Source: Thioclava nitratireducens
Lineage (GTDB): Bacteria; Pseudomonadota; Alphaproteobacteria; Rhodobacterales; Rhodobacteraceae
DNA length: 64,000 nucleotides
Direction: 5' to 3'
Assembly: GCF_001940525.2 (NCBI RefSeq)
Contig: NZ_CP019437.1
Location: forward strand, 1,896,501 to 1,960,500
Translations under genes and position numbers: made by a program
The notes under the pieces: generated by a model
Told to the model about the DNA's origin: nothing
Database searches by the model: none
Seen by the model: only the letters and a program-made list of their open reading frames with translations
Shown: positions 48,987 to 57,387 of the stretch, piece by piece
Layout: the number at the start of each line of letters is the position of its first letter
Position numbering within the stretch: position 1 is the stretch's first letter

Positions 48987-51395
48987 TTACTGCCCGCGCG
49001 CTTGTGCCCTGCGATCATAAAGCGCGCGTATGAGCAAGGCCATCGCCCCCTCGAGGGGCAGCCAGACGAGGCAATAGAGCCAGACCAGCAGCGCGGGCCC
49101 CCAGCCGATCGGCGTCACGAACAGCCCATAGACCGCGATCAGCGTGCCCAGCAATTGCGTAGCCTCCGTCGTCGCGAACAGGCGCAGCGCCGGGAAGGGG
49201 CGCCGCCAGAACCAGCTTTGATGGCGCGTGACGAACAGCGTCATGTGCCCCGAGACGAGAAGCTTGAGGAAGATGATCGTCTGGATCTGGTCGCGCGGCA
49301 GGCCGAGATAGGCATCGACGAACCAGAACAGCACGAAGGTCTCGATCACCCCGGTCACGCCAAGCGTCGCCGCCACCGTCAGCACGCGCCGCATGTCCCA
49401 GCGCACCGGGCGTGGCGAGACCGAGACATTGTCGTAGGCGATCATCATGATCGGGAAATCATTCAGCACCGCCAGCAGCACGATCATGATCGCAGTGACA
49501 GGGTAGAAATCGAAGACGAGAATCGAGAGCGTCATGAATAGCAGCACCCGGATCGTCTCGGCGACGCGGAAGGTGGCATAGCTCGTCATCCGCTCGAAGA
49601 TGCGGCGGGCTTCCTCGATTGCCGTGGTGATGATCGACAGGCCCTTGTCGGTCAGCACCAGATCGGCGGCGGCGCGCGCGGCATCGGTCGCGCCGCTCAC
49701 AGCGATCCCGGCATCGGCCTTGCGCAGGGCAGGGGCGTCGTTCACCCCGTCCCCGGTCATCGCGACGATGGAATGCCCGGCCTGAAGCACCTCGACGATC
49801 CGGAACTTGTGTTCGGGCAGGACCCGCGCGAAGCCGTCGGCGGCGCGGACATTGGCCTCCACCGTGGCCGGGTCGCCGTCGAGCAACTCGCCTGCGGGAT
49901 AGATCTTCTGCCCGAGGTCGAGTTTGCCCGCGATCTGGCGCGCGATGGCTTCGTGGTCGCCGGTGATGATTTTGACATCGATCCCCATGTCGCGCGCGTC
50001 CGCGATGGTGCTGGCCGCATCCGGGCGCGGCGGATCGATGATCGGCAGCAGACCAAGGAATTCCCAGTCCTGCCCGGCGCGTTTCTGTGCGGCCCCGAGT
50101 GCGCGGTAGCCCTGCTGCGCAAGGGTTTCGACTTCGTCCTCCACCGCCTTGCGTGCGTCATCTGTCAGCGCTGCAAGCTCCACGATCACCTGCGGCGCGC
50201 CTTTCGCGACTTGCCAGCGATCGGCCTCGTGGCGCAGCTCCGCCTCGCTGCGTTTGCTGACCGGATCGAAGGGCGTGAAGCTGAGGGTCTCGATAGCGTC
50301 GAGCGCAATGCCCGCCGCCGCCGCCAGCACCGCGGTGTCGATCGCATCGGGCGCGTCGCGGTCGCAGGCAAGCGCCGATGCGCGCAGCAGGTCTTCAACC
50401 GCGATGCCCTCTGCCGGGCGCGGATCTTCGACCGTCAACTCGTTGAGCGTCAGCGTCCCGGTCTTGTCCGAGCACAGCACATCGACGCCCGCCAGTTCCT
50501 CGATCGAGACCAGCCGCGAGACGATCGCCTTCATCCGCGCAAGCCGTTCCGCCCCCACCGCCATCGTCACCGACAGAACCGTGGGCAGCGCGACCGGGAT
50601 CGCCGCGACCGTCAGGATCAGCGCGAACTGGATCACCTCGAGCGGCGGGTTGTTCCGCTGAAACGAGACGATCACGATCATCGCCACCAGAACCAGCGCC
50701 GCTGCGATCAGGAAATTCCCGATCTGCATCACGGCCTTCTGGAAATGCGATTTGCCATTCGTGGTCTGCACGAGCGAGGCGGTGTGCCCGAAATAGGTCT
50801 CCATCCCGGTCGCGGTGACTTCGCCGGTCATCTCGCCCAGCTTCACCACCGAGCCGGAATAGGCGCTGTCACCGACCGCCTTGTCGACGGGCAGCGACTC
50901 GCCCGTCAGAGCCGCCTCGTCGATGGAGAGATATTTACCCTCGAACAGTGTCAGGTCAGCTGGGACGATCTGGCCGATCGACAGGCGCACGATATCGCCG
51001 GGCACCAGATCACGCGCCGCGATCTCCTGCCATGTCCCGTCGCGTTTGACCCGCGCACTCGGCGCCAGCTGCGCCTTGAGCGCCGCGATGGCGGAACTCG
51101 CCTTGCTCTCTTCCTTGAAACCCACGGCCGCGTTGAGCAGCAGCATCACGAAGATCACGCCGAAATCGGACCAGTCGCGCAGCACGAGCGACAGAAGCGC
51201 TGCAAGTTCGATCAGCCACGGGATCGGCCCCCAGAAATACCCCGCGATCCGCTGTAGCAGTGTTTTCTCGTCGCTTTTGAGCGCGTTCGGACCGTATCGC
51301 TCGAGCCTCTCTGCCGCCTCTGCCGCGCTCAGACCTGTCTTGCGGTCTGTTTTCGGCACATGCTGCGTCATCGGTTCAGCGACGGTCTGGTCCAT
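48987..51395 (-). CDS. Plasma-membrane proton-efflux P-type ATPase (type III)
   Basis: The 802-residue ATPase has TGES (164-167) in the actuator domain, phosphorylated Asp310 in DKTGTLT, VAKGAPQVI in the nucleotide domain and TGDGVNDAPALRKADAGIAV in the hinge. Length and the LTVAAIPVALPTVLSVTMAVGA helix match the proton-pumping group related to yeast Pma1. It would extrude protons and raise membrane potential. The start at 51395 is preferred, since the upstream 21 residues overlap the preceding hydrolase gene and no second site is better; GGAGA lies upstream. It overlaps the hydrolase stop by 20 bp. Confidence 0.9.
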   Translation of the reverse strand: MDQTVAEPMTQHVPKTDRKTGLSAAEAAERLERYGPNALKSDEKTLLQRIAGYFWGPIPWLIELAALLSLVLRDWSDFGVIFVMLLLNAAVGFKEESKASSAIAALKAQLAPSARVKRDGTWQEIAARDLVPGDIVRLSIGQIVPADLTLFEGKYLSIDEAALTGESLPVDKAVGDSAYSGSVVKLGEMTGEVTATGMETYFGHTASLVQTTNGKSHFQKAVMQIGNFLIAAALVLVAMIVIVSFQRNNPPLEVIQFALILTVAAIPVALPTVLSVTMAVGAERLARMKAIVSRLVSIEELAGVDVLCSDKTGTLTLNELTVEDPRPAEGIAVEDLLRASALACDRDAPDAIDTAVLAAAAGIALDAIETLSFTPFDPVSKRSEAELRHEADRWQVAKGAPQVIVELAALTDDARKAVEDEVETLAQQGYRALGAAQKRAGQDWEFLGLLPIIDPPRPDAASTIADARDMGIDVKIITGDHEAIARQIAGKLDLGQKIYPAGELLDGDPATVEANVRAADGFARVLPEHKFRIVEVLQAGHSIVAMTGDGVNDAPALRKADAGIAVSGATDAARAAADLVLTDKGLSIITTAIEEARRIFERMTSYATFRVAETIRVLLFMTLSILVFDFYPVTAIMIVLLAVLNDFPIMMIAYDNVSVSPRPVRWDMRRVLTVAATLGVTGVIETFVLFWFVDAYLGLPRDQIQTIIFLKLLVSGHMTLFVTRHQSWFWRRPFPALRLFATTEATQLLGTLIAVYGLFVTPIGWGPALLVWLYCLVWLPLEGAMALLIRALYDRRAQARGQ

Positions 51396-52521
51396 TGTGC
51401 GTGTCTCCAGCTTTGGCCCCGAGCTTTCCGAGCCACTGGCCGATTTCCGGCCAGACATTCGAAAGGGTATGGCTGCCCATGAAGAGGCCGATATGCCCGC
51501 CTTCGACGAGGCGGCTCACGATATCCTTGCGCGGCGTGCCGAGCAGCGTCTCGGCGGCAAACACCTGTTCGCGCGTGGTGATGTCGTCCGCCTTGCCCGC
51601 CAGCAGGAAGGCCGGGCAGGTGATCGCGCCCAGATCGAGCTTGCGCCCGAGGCCCTCGAACTCCCCCTTGGCAAACAGGTTCTGTTTGAACAGCAGGTCG
51701 ATCGCCTGCAGGTAATAGCGCCCCGGCAGGTCGATGGGGTTCTCGTACCAGCTCTCGAACCGCTCGGTGCGCTTCATGAAGTTCCGGTCGTCGATATGCT
51801 GGTAGAGATCGACGAACTTGCCGAAATACTGCTGATCGGCATGCATGTTCTTCCAGCCGGTGAGCATGAACCGCCCCGGCATCCGGCCTTCACCCGCCTC
51901 GACCATCTCCTGATAGGCCGAAAGCGGCATCTCATGGGCGAGCTTGCGGATCGGCCCGTGCCCGGCATCGGTGTCGATGGGCGAGCCCGCCAGCACGAGA
52001 CCCGCGACCTTCTCGGGGAAGCGCGCGGCATACATCGCCGACATCCAGCCGCCCTGACACAGGCCAACCAGCATCACCCGCCCGCCGAGATCATCGACCG
52101 CGACATTGATCTCGGCCAGATACTTGTCGATGTCGAAATCGCGCATCTCGGGCGTCGCGCTTTTCCAGTCGGTGCAGAGAACACGCCCCAGCCCTACATC
52201 CAAAAGCGTCTCGATCAGGCTCTGGCCCTTGGCGTAATCCGCGATGGTCGAGGAATGCCCGGCATAGGGCGCATCGACGATCACCGGAATGCCGCCGCCC
52301 GTGCCGCCGAAATCGCGCAGCCGCATCGTGTCGAGATCGAGCAGCACGTCGTTCTTCGTGGCCCATTCCGGGTCGGGCGGGTGCGTGATCTTCTCCGCCT
52401 CGTCGAAATAGGTCAGCCCTTTTTCGACCGCGTCGAGCCCGATCTTCTGCCACTCCATCGCCGCCGCCATCGGCCAGAAGAAGGGAACGCTGTGTTCGTA
52501 GGTATTCTTGGCATCGCTCAT
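51376..52521 (-). CDS. PhaC-like alpha/beta hydrolase (cysteine nucleophile)
   Basis: The 381-residue protein has the lipase-box-like GLCQGG with Cys155, the arrangement of polyhydroxyalkanoate synthases, and a catalytic His near EGGHIGLFMG. An N-terminal extension of about 55 residues precedes the hydrolase core. It is shorter than true PhaC (about 560 or more residues), so it may be a class III/IV-like or related thioesterase-type protein. The start is 52521; its ribosome binding site is weak. Its 3' end overlaps the proton ATPase start by 20 bp, so translation of the two is probably coupled. Confidence 0.75.
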   Translation of the reverse strand: MSDAKNTYEHSVPFFWPMAAAMEWQKIGLDAVEKGLTYFDEAEKITHPPDPEWATKNDVLLDLDTMRLRDFGGTGGGIPVIVDAPYAGHSSTIADYAKGQSLIETLLDVGLGRVLCTDWKSATPEMRDFDIDKYLAEINVAVDDLGGRVMLVGLCQGGWMSAMYAARFPEKVAGLVLAGSPIDTDAGHGPIRKLAHEMPLSAYQEMVEAGEGRMPGRFMLTGWKNMHADQQYFGKFVDLYQHIDDRNFMKRTERFESWYENPIDLPGRYYLQAIDLLFKQNLFAKGEFEGLGRKLDLGAITCPAFLLAGKADDITTREQVFAAETLLGTPRKDIVSRLVEGGHIGLFMGSHTLSNVWPEIGQWLGKLGAKAGDTHNGPDRR

Positions 52522-52671
52522 GTTCGACACTCGCAAGACGCTTTGGTGCACAGATGCACTCTTTTGAGACCCCAAGGCCGGTTGGAATGCAAGTGCAGCG
52601 AAGCCCGAGCGCGCGAACGTGAAACTGATGTGTGGAACGGTGAGGCGGTTTGGGCGGCGGATGACGCTTTC

Positions 52672-53484
52672 TTAATCCGTGCTCAGAAGCGCCGTGATCA
52701 ACGCGCTGGACGGGTCCGACAGCTCCTCGATCACGTCGAAATGGTGCCGCCCGTAGGCGGCGACCAGATCGGAAGACGACCAGTGCTCGGCGAGCAGGGA
52801 CGACTGGCGCAAGAATTCCGGACGCTCCGCCGCGCCGACCCAGACGGTAACCTTCACGCCGGGGCGCAGCTTCAGCAGGGCGGGGCTTTCGCTCGCGGCG
52901 ATCTCGGGCGTGATCCCCAGCCGCGTGTTCATCGAATGCATCTGCAGCGGACGCAGATCATGCACACCGCTTACCGAGATCACCCGCCGGATGCGCGCCG
53001 CGGTTTCGTCGGAGAGCGCGCTCCCCTGAGACACCGACCGCGTCACGAGATGCCCGCCCGCGGAATGGCCGACGAGATGGATCGGGCCCTCCACCAGCCC
53101 AGCCGCGTGATCGATGGCCCGTGCGATCTGCTGCGCGATGCCGGGGATGCTGTTTTCCGGGGCGAGCGTGTAGCCGGGCAGGGCGACGGTCCAGCCCTGA
53201 GACAGCGCGCCTTCCGCCAGATGGGACCACATGTCCTTGCTGAATTTCAGCCAGTAGCCGCCATGCACGAAGACCACGAGCCCCTTGGACGCGCCGTCGG
53301 GGCGGAAGATGTCGATCCTTTCGCGGGGCGCATCCCCATAGGCCACCTCGCTCATCCGATCGGCATGGCGCGACCGGAATTCGGCGGCGCGCTTGGCCCA
53401 CAGATCCGGGTAGCTGCTGCCATTCTCGATATAGCCGCCATTCTCGAAAGCATCTTCCCAGTCGATCCCGCTCAGGTCTTCCAT
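52672..53484 (-). CDS. Kynurenine formamidase-like alpha/beta hydrolase
   Basis: The 270-residue hydrolase has the oxyanion motif HGGYW (74-78) and nucleophile Ser141 in GHSAGG, with the catalytic His in RHHFDVIEEL. This HGGYW pattern is common in arylformamidases of the HSL type. It is divergent from kynureninase, with 173 bp between start codons, which supports hydrolysis of N-formylkynurenine. No tryptophan dioxygenase gene lies in the window. GGGAGAG precedes the ATG at 53484. Confidence 0.8.
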   Translation of the reverse strand: MEDLSGIDWEDAFENGGYIENGSSYPDLWAKRAAEFRSRHADRMSEVAYGDAPRERIDIFRPDGASKGLVVFVHGGYWLKFSKDMWSHLAEGALSQGWTVALPGYTLAPENSIPGIAQQIARAIDHAAGLVEGPIHLVGHSAGGHLVTRSVSQGSALSDETAARIRRVISVSGVHDLRPLQMHSMNTRLGITPEIAASESPALLKLRPGVKVTVWVGAAERPEFLRQSSLLAEHWSSSDLVAAYGRHHFDVIEELSDPSSALITALLSTD

Positions 53485-53657
53485 GTTCTCTCCCGCTCGT
53501 TTCGCATCCTGTACGGAGACAGAGCATATCGCGCGGGATATTGCGAGGGCAGGGTTGGCCGGGTAGCGTGCGCCCGACCCGAAACTTTCGTGATGCATCA
53601 GCAGATTGCCGGGTTTAGAGCCGCGCCGCGGGCCGCGACAACAAGAGGAAGACCATC

Positions 53658-54848
53658 ATGCCGAACCTGCCGAGAAAGCACCTATTCGATCTGCCCGAGG
53701 GGGTGATTTATCTCGACGGGAACTCGCTCGGGCCGCTGCCGCGCGGCGTGGCGGAACGACTGGAGAGCTGCGCGCGCGACGAATGGGGGCGGATGCTCAT
53801 CCGGGGGTGGAACGAAGCGCAATGGATGGATCAGCCCGCCCGCGTCGGCAACCTCATCGGTCGGCTGATCGGGGCGCCGGAAGGGTCGGTCGTGCTGGGC
53901 GATACGCTCTCGATCAAGGTCTATCAGGTGCTGGCCTCGGCGCTCGAGATGCGGCCCGACCGGAAGGTTATCCTGTCGGACAAGGGCAATTTCCCGACCG
54001 ATCTCTATATGGCGGATGGGCTGATCCGCTCACTGGGTCGCGGGCATGAGCTGCGCACGCCCGCCCCGGAAAATGTGGCAGACGCGATCACCGAAGAGGT
54101 CGCGGTGGTGATGCTGACGCAGGTCGATTACCGCACGGGCCGGATGCACGACTTCGAGGCAATCACGCGCAAGGCCCACGCGGTCGGGGCGGTGATGATC
54201 TGGGATCTCGCCCATAGCGCCGGCGCGGTGCCGGTGGACATGACGGCGAACGGGGCCGAATTCGCCGTCGGCTGCACCTACAAATATCTCAATGGCGGCC
54301 CCGGCGCCCCGGCCTTCATCTATGTCCGCCCCGATATTGCCGAGACGGTGCGCCCTGCACTCAGCGGCTGGCTTGGCCATGAGGCGCCCTTCGCCTTCGA
54401 TCTCGACTATCGCCCCGGCCGCGCTGTCGAGCGGATGCGCGTCGGCACGCCGCCGGTCCTGCAGATGACCGCGCTCGAAGAGGCGCTCAAGGTCTGGGAC
54501 GGGCTGACGATGGATGAGGTGCGGGCGCGCTCCGTCGCGTTGTCGGAGCTGTTCATCCGCGAGGTCGAGGCGCGCTGCCCCGAGCTGACGCTGCTCAGCC
54601 CGCGCGGCCCGGGGGCGCGCGGCAGCCAGGTCTCGTTCGGTTTCGCTGACAGTTACGCCGTGGTTCAGGCCCTCATCGCGCGCGGAGTGATCGGGGATTT
54701 CCGCGCCCCCGACGCGATGCGTTTCGGCTTCACGCCCCTTTACCTCGATGAGGGCGACGTGACGCGCGCCGCCGAAATCCTCGGCGAGGTAATGGCCGAG
54801 CGGGACTGGGATACCCCCGCTTTCAAGGCGCGTGGGCGGGTCACTTGA
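53658..54848 (+). CDS. kynU: Kynureninase
   Basis: The 396-residue pyridoxal-phosphate enzyme of the aminotransferase class V fold cleaves kynurenine to anthranilate and alanine. The Schiff-base lysine is Lys209 in CTYKYLNGGPG, and YLDGNSLGP near the N terminus, LTQVDYRTG and IWDLAHSAGAVPVD are conserved in KynU. The length is normal. AAGAGGAAG precedes the ATG. It is divergent to the formamidase and convergent with a LysR gene 21 bp after its stop. Confidence 0.94.
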   Translation: MPNLPRKHLFDLPEGVIYLDGNSLGPLPRGVAERLESCARDEWGRMLIRGWNEAQWMDQPARVGNLIGRLIGAPEGSVVLGDTLSIKVYQVLASALEMRPDRKVILSDKGNFPTDLYMADGLIRSLGRGHELRTPAPENVADAITEEVAVVMLTQVDYRTGRMHDFEAITRKAHAVGAVMIWDLAHSAGAVPVDMTANGAEFAVGCTYKYLNGGPGAPAFIYVRPDIAETVRPALSGWLGHEAPFAFDLDYRPGRAVERMRVGTPPVLQMTALEEALKVWDGLTMDEVRARSVALSELFIREVEARCPELTLLSPRGPGARGSQVSFGFADSYAVVQALIARGVIGDFRAPDAMRFGFTPLYLDEGDVTRAAEILGEVMAERDWDTPAFKARGRVT

Positions 54849-54869
54849 GCGGACGTATTCGAGCTGGCG

Positions 54870-55778
54870 TCAGTCCGGCGACGTGAATTCGGCGACGACC
54901 TCTCGGATCAGCTCGCGCAACCAGACATGGCCCTGATCCCGGCGCAGATGTGGGTGCCATGCGATCTGGCTGGGAAAGGTGCCGAGGTCGACCGGCACGG
55001 GCACGTTGCGCAAGCCGTAGGGTCCGGCGGTCATTGCGGCCACACGGGCAGGCACCGTGGCGATGCCGCCCAGCCGCGCGACGGCGGGCGCAGCGGTCAG
55101 GAAATGCGTGACCACGACGGCCGTGTTGCGGCGCAGACCAGTCGCTTCCGTGCGCTTGTGAACGCCAGTGCGCCAATTGCCGGGCGGCGAGACGACCACA
55201 TGCGGCAGGCTCTCGTAGAGGTCACGATCCAGCATCACGCTTTCCGGCAAGGCTTGCGGCGCGACGATACAGCGGAACCCGTCGTCGAACAGCTCCGAGA
55301 CCACGAGATCCTCAGGCGGCGAGTCGAACCTTCCGACCGCCAGATCGAAGGCCCGACCGGCGAGTTGTCGCGGGTCCAGATCGGGCCCGATCGGCGCGAT
55401 CTCCAGCCGGGCCGACGGGGCCCGCTCCGCAAAGGCGGCAGCGAGCTCCGGCACCAGCACGATCTCGGCGTACGGCCCCAGCAAGAGCCGGAAGCGGCGC
55501 GTGGTGCGCGCGGGATCGAAGGGCTCGGCGGCACGGAAGGCCTGTTCCAGCCGTTCCAGCCCGGCGGCGATGTCGGGCGCGATTTCGAGCGCCTTCTCGG
55601 TCGGCTCCACGCCGTAGCGGGCGCGCAGGAACAGTTCGTCACCCAGCGCCGCACGCAGACGTGACAGCGCAGCGCTCACCGTGCTCTGGGATTGGCCGAG
55701 CCGTTGGGCCGCGGCGGTGACATTGCGTTCTTCCATGACTGCATGGAACACGCGCAAAAGCGATATGTCGGGCGTCAT
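54870..55778 (-). CDS. LysR family regulator
   Basis: The 302-residue regulator has the N-terminal helix-turn-helix (3-62: LLRVFHAVMEERNVTAAAQRLGQSQSTVSAALSRLRAAL) and a periplasmic-binding-protein-like effector domain from about 90. It converges on kynU but diverges from the DJ-1/PfpI gene with 143 bp between, so the latter is the more likely target. An imperfect ATAT inverted repeat lies near its start at 55779-55793. Ligand unknown. Confidence 0.85.
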   Translation of the reverse strand: MTPDISLLRVFHAVMEERNVTAAAQRLGQSQSTVSAALSRLRAALGDELFLRARYGVEPTEKALEIAPDIAAGLERLEQAFRAAEPFDPARTTRRFRLLLGPYAEIVLVPELAAAFAERAPSARLEIAPIGPDLDPRQLAGRAFDLAVGRFDSPPEDLVVSELFDDGFRCIVAPQALPESVMLDRDLYESLPHVVVSPPGNWRTGVHKRTEATGLRRNTAVVVTHFLTAAPAVARLGGIATVPARVAAMTAGPYGLRNVPVPVDLGTFPSQIAWHPHLRRDQGHVWLRELIREVVAEFTSPD

Positions 55779-55921
55779 ATCTCCAGAATATCGATTTCTG
55801 ACGTGGCGTGCATCAATTTCTCGATCAGTAAACGCAACCTATCTCTGCTGGGACGCGTTGACGGCCCGAGACGAACAGGACCGGAAATGCCCTGAAACGC
55901 ACAACCAAGGAGGCCAAACCC

Positions 55922-56605
55922 ATGGCACGCATTCTTATTCTTTCGACCGCAGCCGATGCCCTTGGCGACACCGGCAAGTCCACCGGTGTCTGGTACGAGG
56001 AACTGGCGACGCCCTATTACGCCTTCCTCGATGCCGGTCACGAGGTGAAAGTCGCCACGATCGGCGGCCGCTCGATCCCGATCGACCCGAATTCGGACGT
56101 GACCGGCGACGACGCTCCGGCCTCGGTGACGCGCTTCCGCGACGATGCAGAGGCGAAGGCGGTTCTGGAAAACCCTTCGCGCATCGAAGACGAGGACATC
56201 ACCGCCTACGACGCGCTCTACATTCCCGGCGGCCACGGCGCGATGTACGACCTCGCCGAGAGTGATATCGCCGCGAAGGCGATCAGCACCGCCTGGGATG
56301 GCGGCAAGATCGTCGCCTCCGTCTGTCACGGCCCGGCGGCCTTCGACAAGGTGAAGGACAAGAATGGCGACTCCATCGTGAAAGGCCGCAAGGTCTCCGC
56401 CTTCACCGACAGCGAAGAGCGTGGCGTTGGTCTTGCCGATGTCGTGCCCTTCCTGCTGGAGACCCGCCTGCGCGAACTCGGTGCGAAGTTCGAGAGCGTC
56501 GACGACTGGCAGCCCCATGCGGTCGCCGACGGGCGTCTGGTGACGGGCCAGAACCCGGCGTCGTCCGAGGCGGCGGCGAAAGAAGTACTGGCCCTGCTGG
56601 GCTGA
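55922..56605 (+). CDS. DJ-1/PfpI family protein (Hsp31/YhbO-like)
   Basis: The 227-residue protein has the nucleophile elbow SVCHGPAA with Cys135 and His136, the acidic partner in the first part, and IPGGHGAMYD typical of the Hsp31-like branch. Members act as glyoxalase III/deglycase-like or chaperone proteins in carbonyl stress. AAGGAGG lies a few bases before the ATG. It precedes an SDR gene by 66 bp on the same strand. Confidence 0.87.
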   Translation: MARILILSTAADALGDTGKSTGVWYEELATPYYAFLDAGHEVKVATIGGRSIPIDPNSDVTGDDAPASVTRFRDDAEAKAVLENPSRIEDEDITAYDALYIPGGHGAMYDLAESDIAAKAISTAWDGGKIVASVCHGPAAFDKVKDKNGDSIVKGRKVSAFTDSEERGVGLADVVPFLLETRLRELGAKFESVDDWQPHAVADGRLVTGQNPASSEAAAKEVLALLG

Positions 56606-56671
56606 TATCGAGAGGCGCTGCCCGGTCCGGGTGGCGCCTTCTTCGTTCCCACCAAATTCAGAGAGGCTGAC

Positions 56672-57355
56672 ATGTCGAAAATCATTCTCATCACCGGCGC
56701 CTCCACCGGGATCGGCGAGAGCTGCGCGCGCCATGCGGTCGAGGCGGGTCACAAGGTGGCGTTGGCCGCACGCTCCGAGGACAAGCTCGAAGCGCTGGTC
56801 AAGGATCTGGGCGAAGAAAACGCCCTCGCGCTGCCCACCGATGTCACCGACCCCGATGCGCAGGAGCGCATGGTCGCCCGCGCGGTGGAGCATTACGGTC
56901 GGCTCGACGTGGTTCTGGCCAATGCGGGCGTCGGCGCCTCGGCGCGCGGCACCGAGGCCGGATCGGTCGAGAGCTTCCAGAAGATGATCGAGGTGAACTG
57001 TCTCGCCGTGACCTACACCGCGAAATTCACCCTGCCGCATCTGCGCGCCTCCAAGGGGCATATGGTGCTGACCGGCTCGAAGGCGTCGCAGGGCGCGATG
57101 TTCGGCTCGGTCTATTCGGCGACCAAGTGGTTCATCCGCGGCTATGCCGACAATCTCGGCGAGGAGCTAGGTGAAGCCGGTGGCCGCGTCACCTGCCTGC
57201 ATCCGGGCATGGTCGATACGCCGTTCTTCGACGAGGCGAAACCCGACGCGCTGCGCCCCGACGACATCGCGCGCGCCTTCCTCTTCGCGATCGATCAGCC
57301 GGATCACGTCCTGATCCCGCATCTGCCGGTTTATCCGAAGCCGAAGAAAGACTGA
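56672..57355 (+). CDS. Short-chain dehydrogenase/reductase
   Basis: The 227-residue classical SDR has TGASTGIG (8-15), NAG (84-86), and catalytic Ser136, Tyr148 and Lys152 (YSATK). The C terminus HPGMVDTPFFDEAKPDAL is typical of YdfG-like oxidoreductases of unclear substrate. It follows the DJ-1/PfpI gene closely and may form an operon for carbonyl detoxification; that is inference. Confidence 0.85.
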   Translation: MSKIILITGASTGIGESCARHAVEAGHKVALAARSEDKLEALVKDLGEENALALPTDVTDPDAQERMVARAVEHYGRLDVVLANAGVGASARGTEAGSVESFQKMIEVNCLAVTYTAKFTLPHLRASKGHMVLTGSKASQGAMFGSVYSATKWFIRGYADNLGEELGEAGGRVTCLHPGMVDTPFFDEAKPDALRPDDIARAFLFAIDQPDHVLIPHLPVYPKPKKD

Positions 57356-57361
57356 TCGGGT

Positions 57362-57385
57362 CGGGGCGCGTCTGTTCGCGCCCCG
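57362..57385. terminator. Hairpin between SDR and RND pump genes
   Basis: Arms CGGGGCGCG (57362-57370) and CGCGCCCCG (57377-57385) make a 9-bp stem with a 6-base loop in the 32-bp gap between convergent stops. No strong T run is present. Confidence 0.6.
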
Positions 57386-57387
57386 TC

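Noticed and set aside
50881..53706. 941-residue open frame on the plus strand
   Set aside because: It is antisense to the proton ATPase, the PhaC-like gene and the formamidase, and has no domain pattern.
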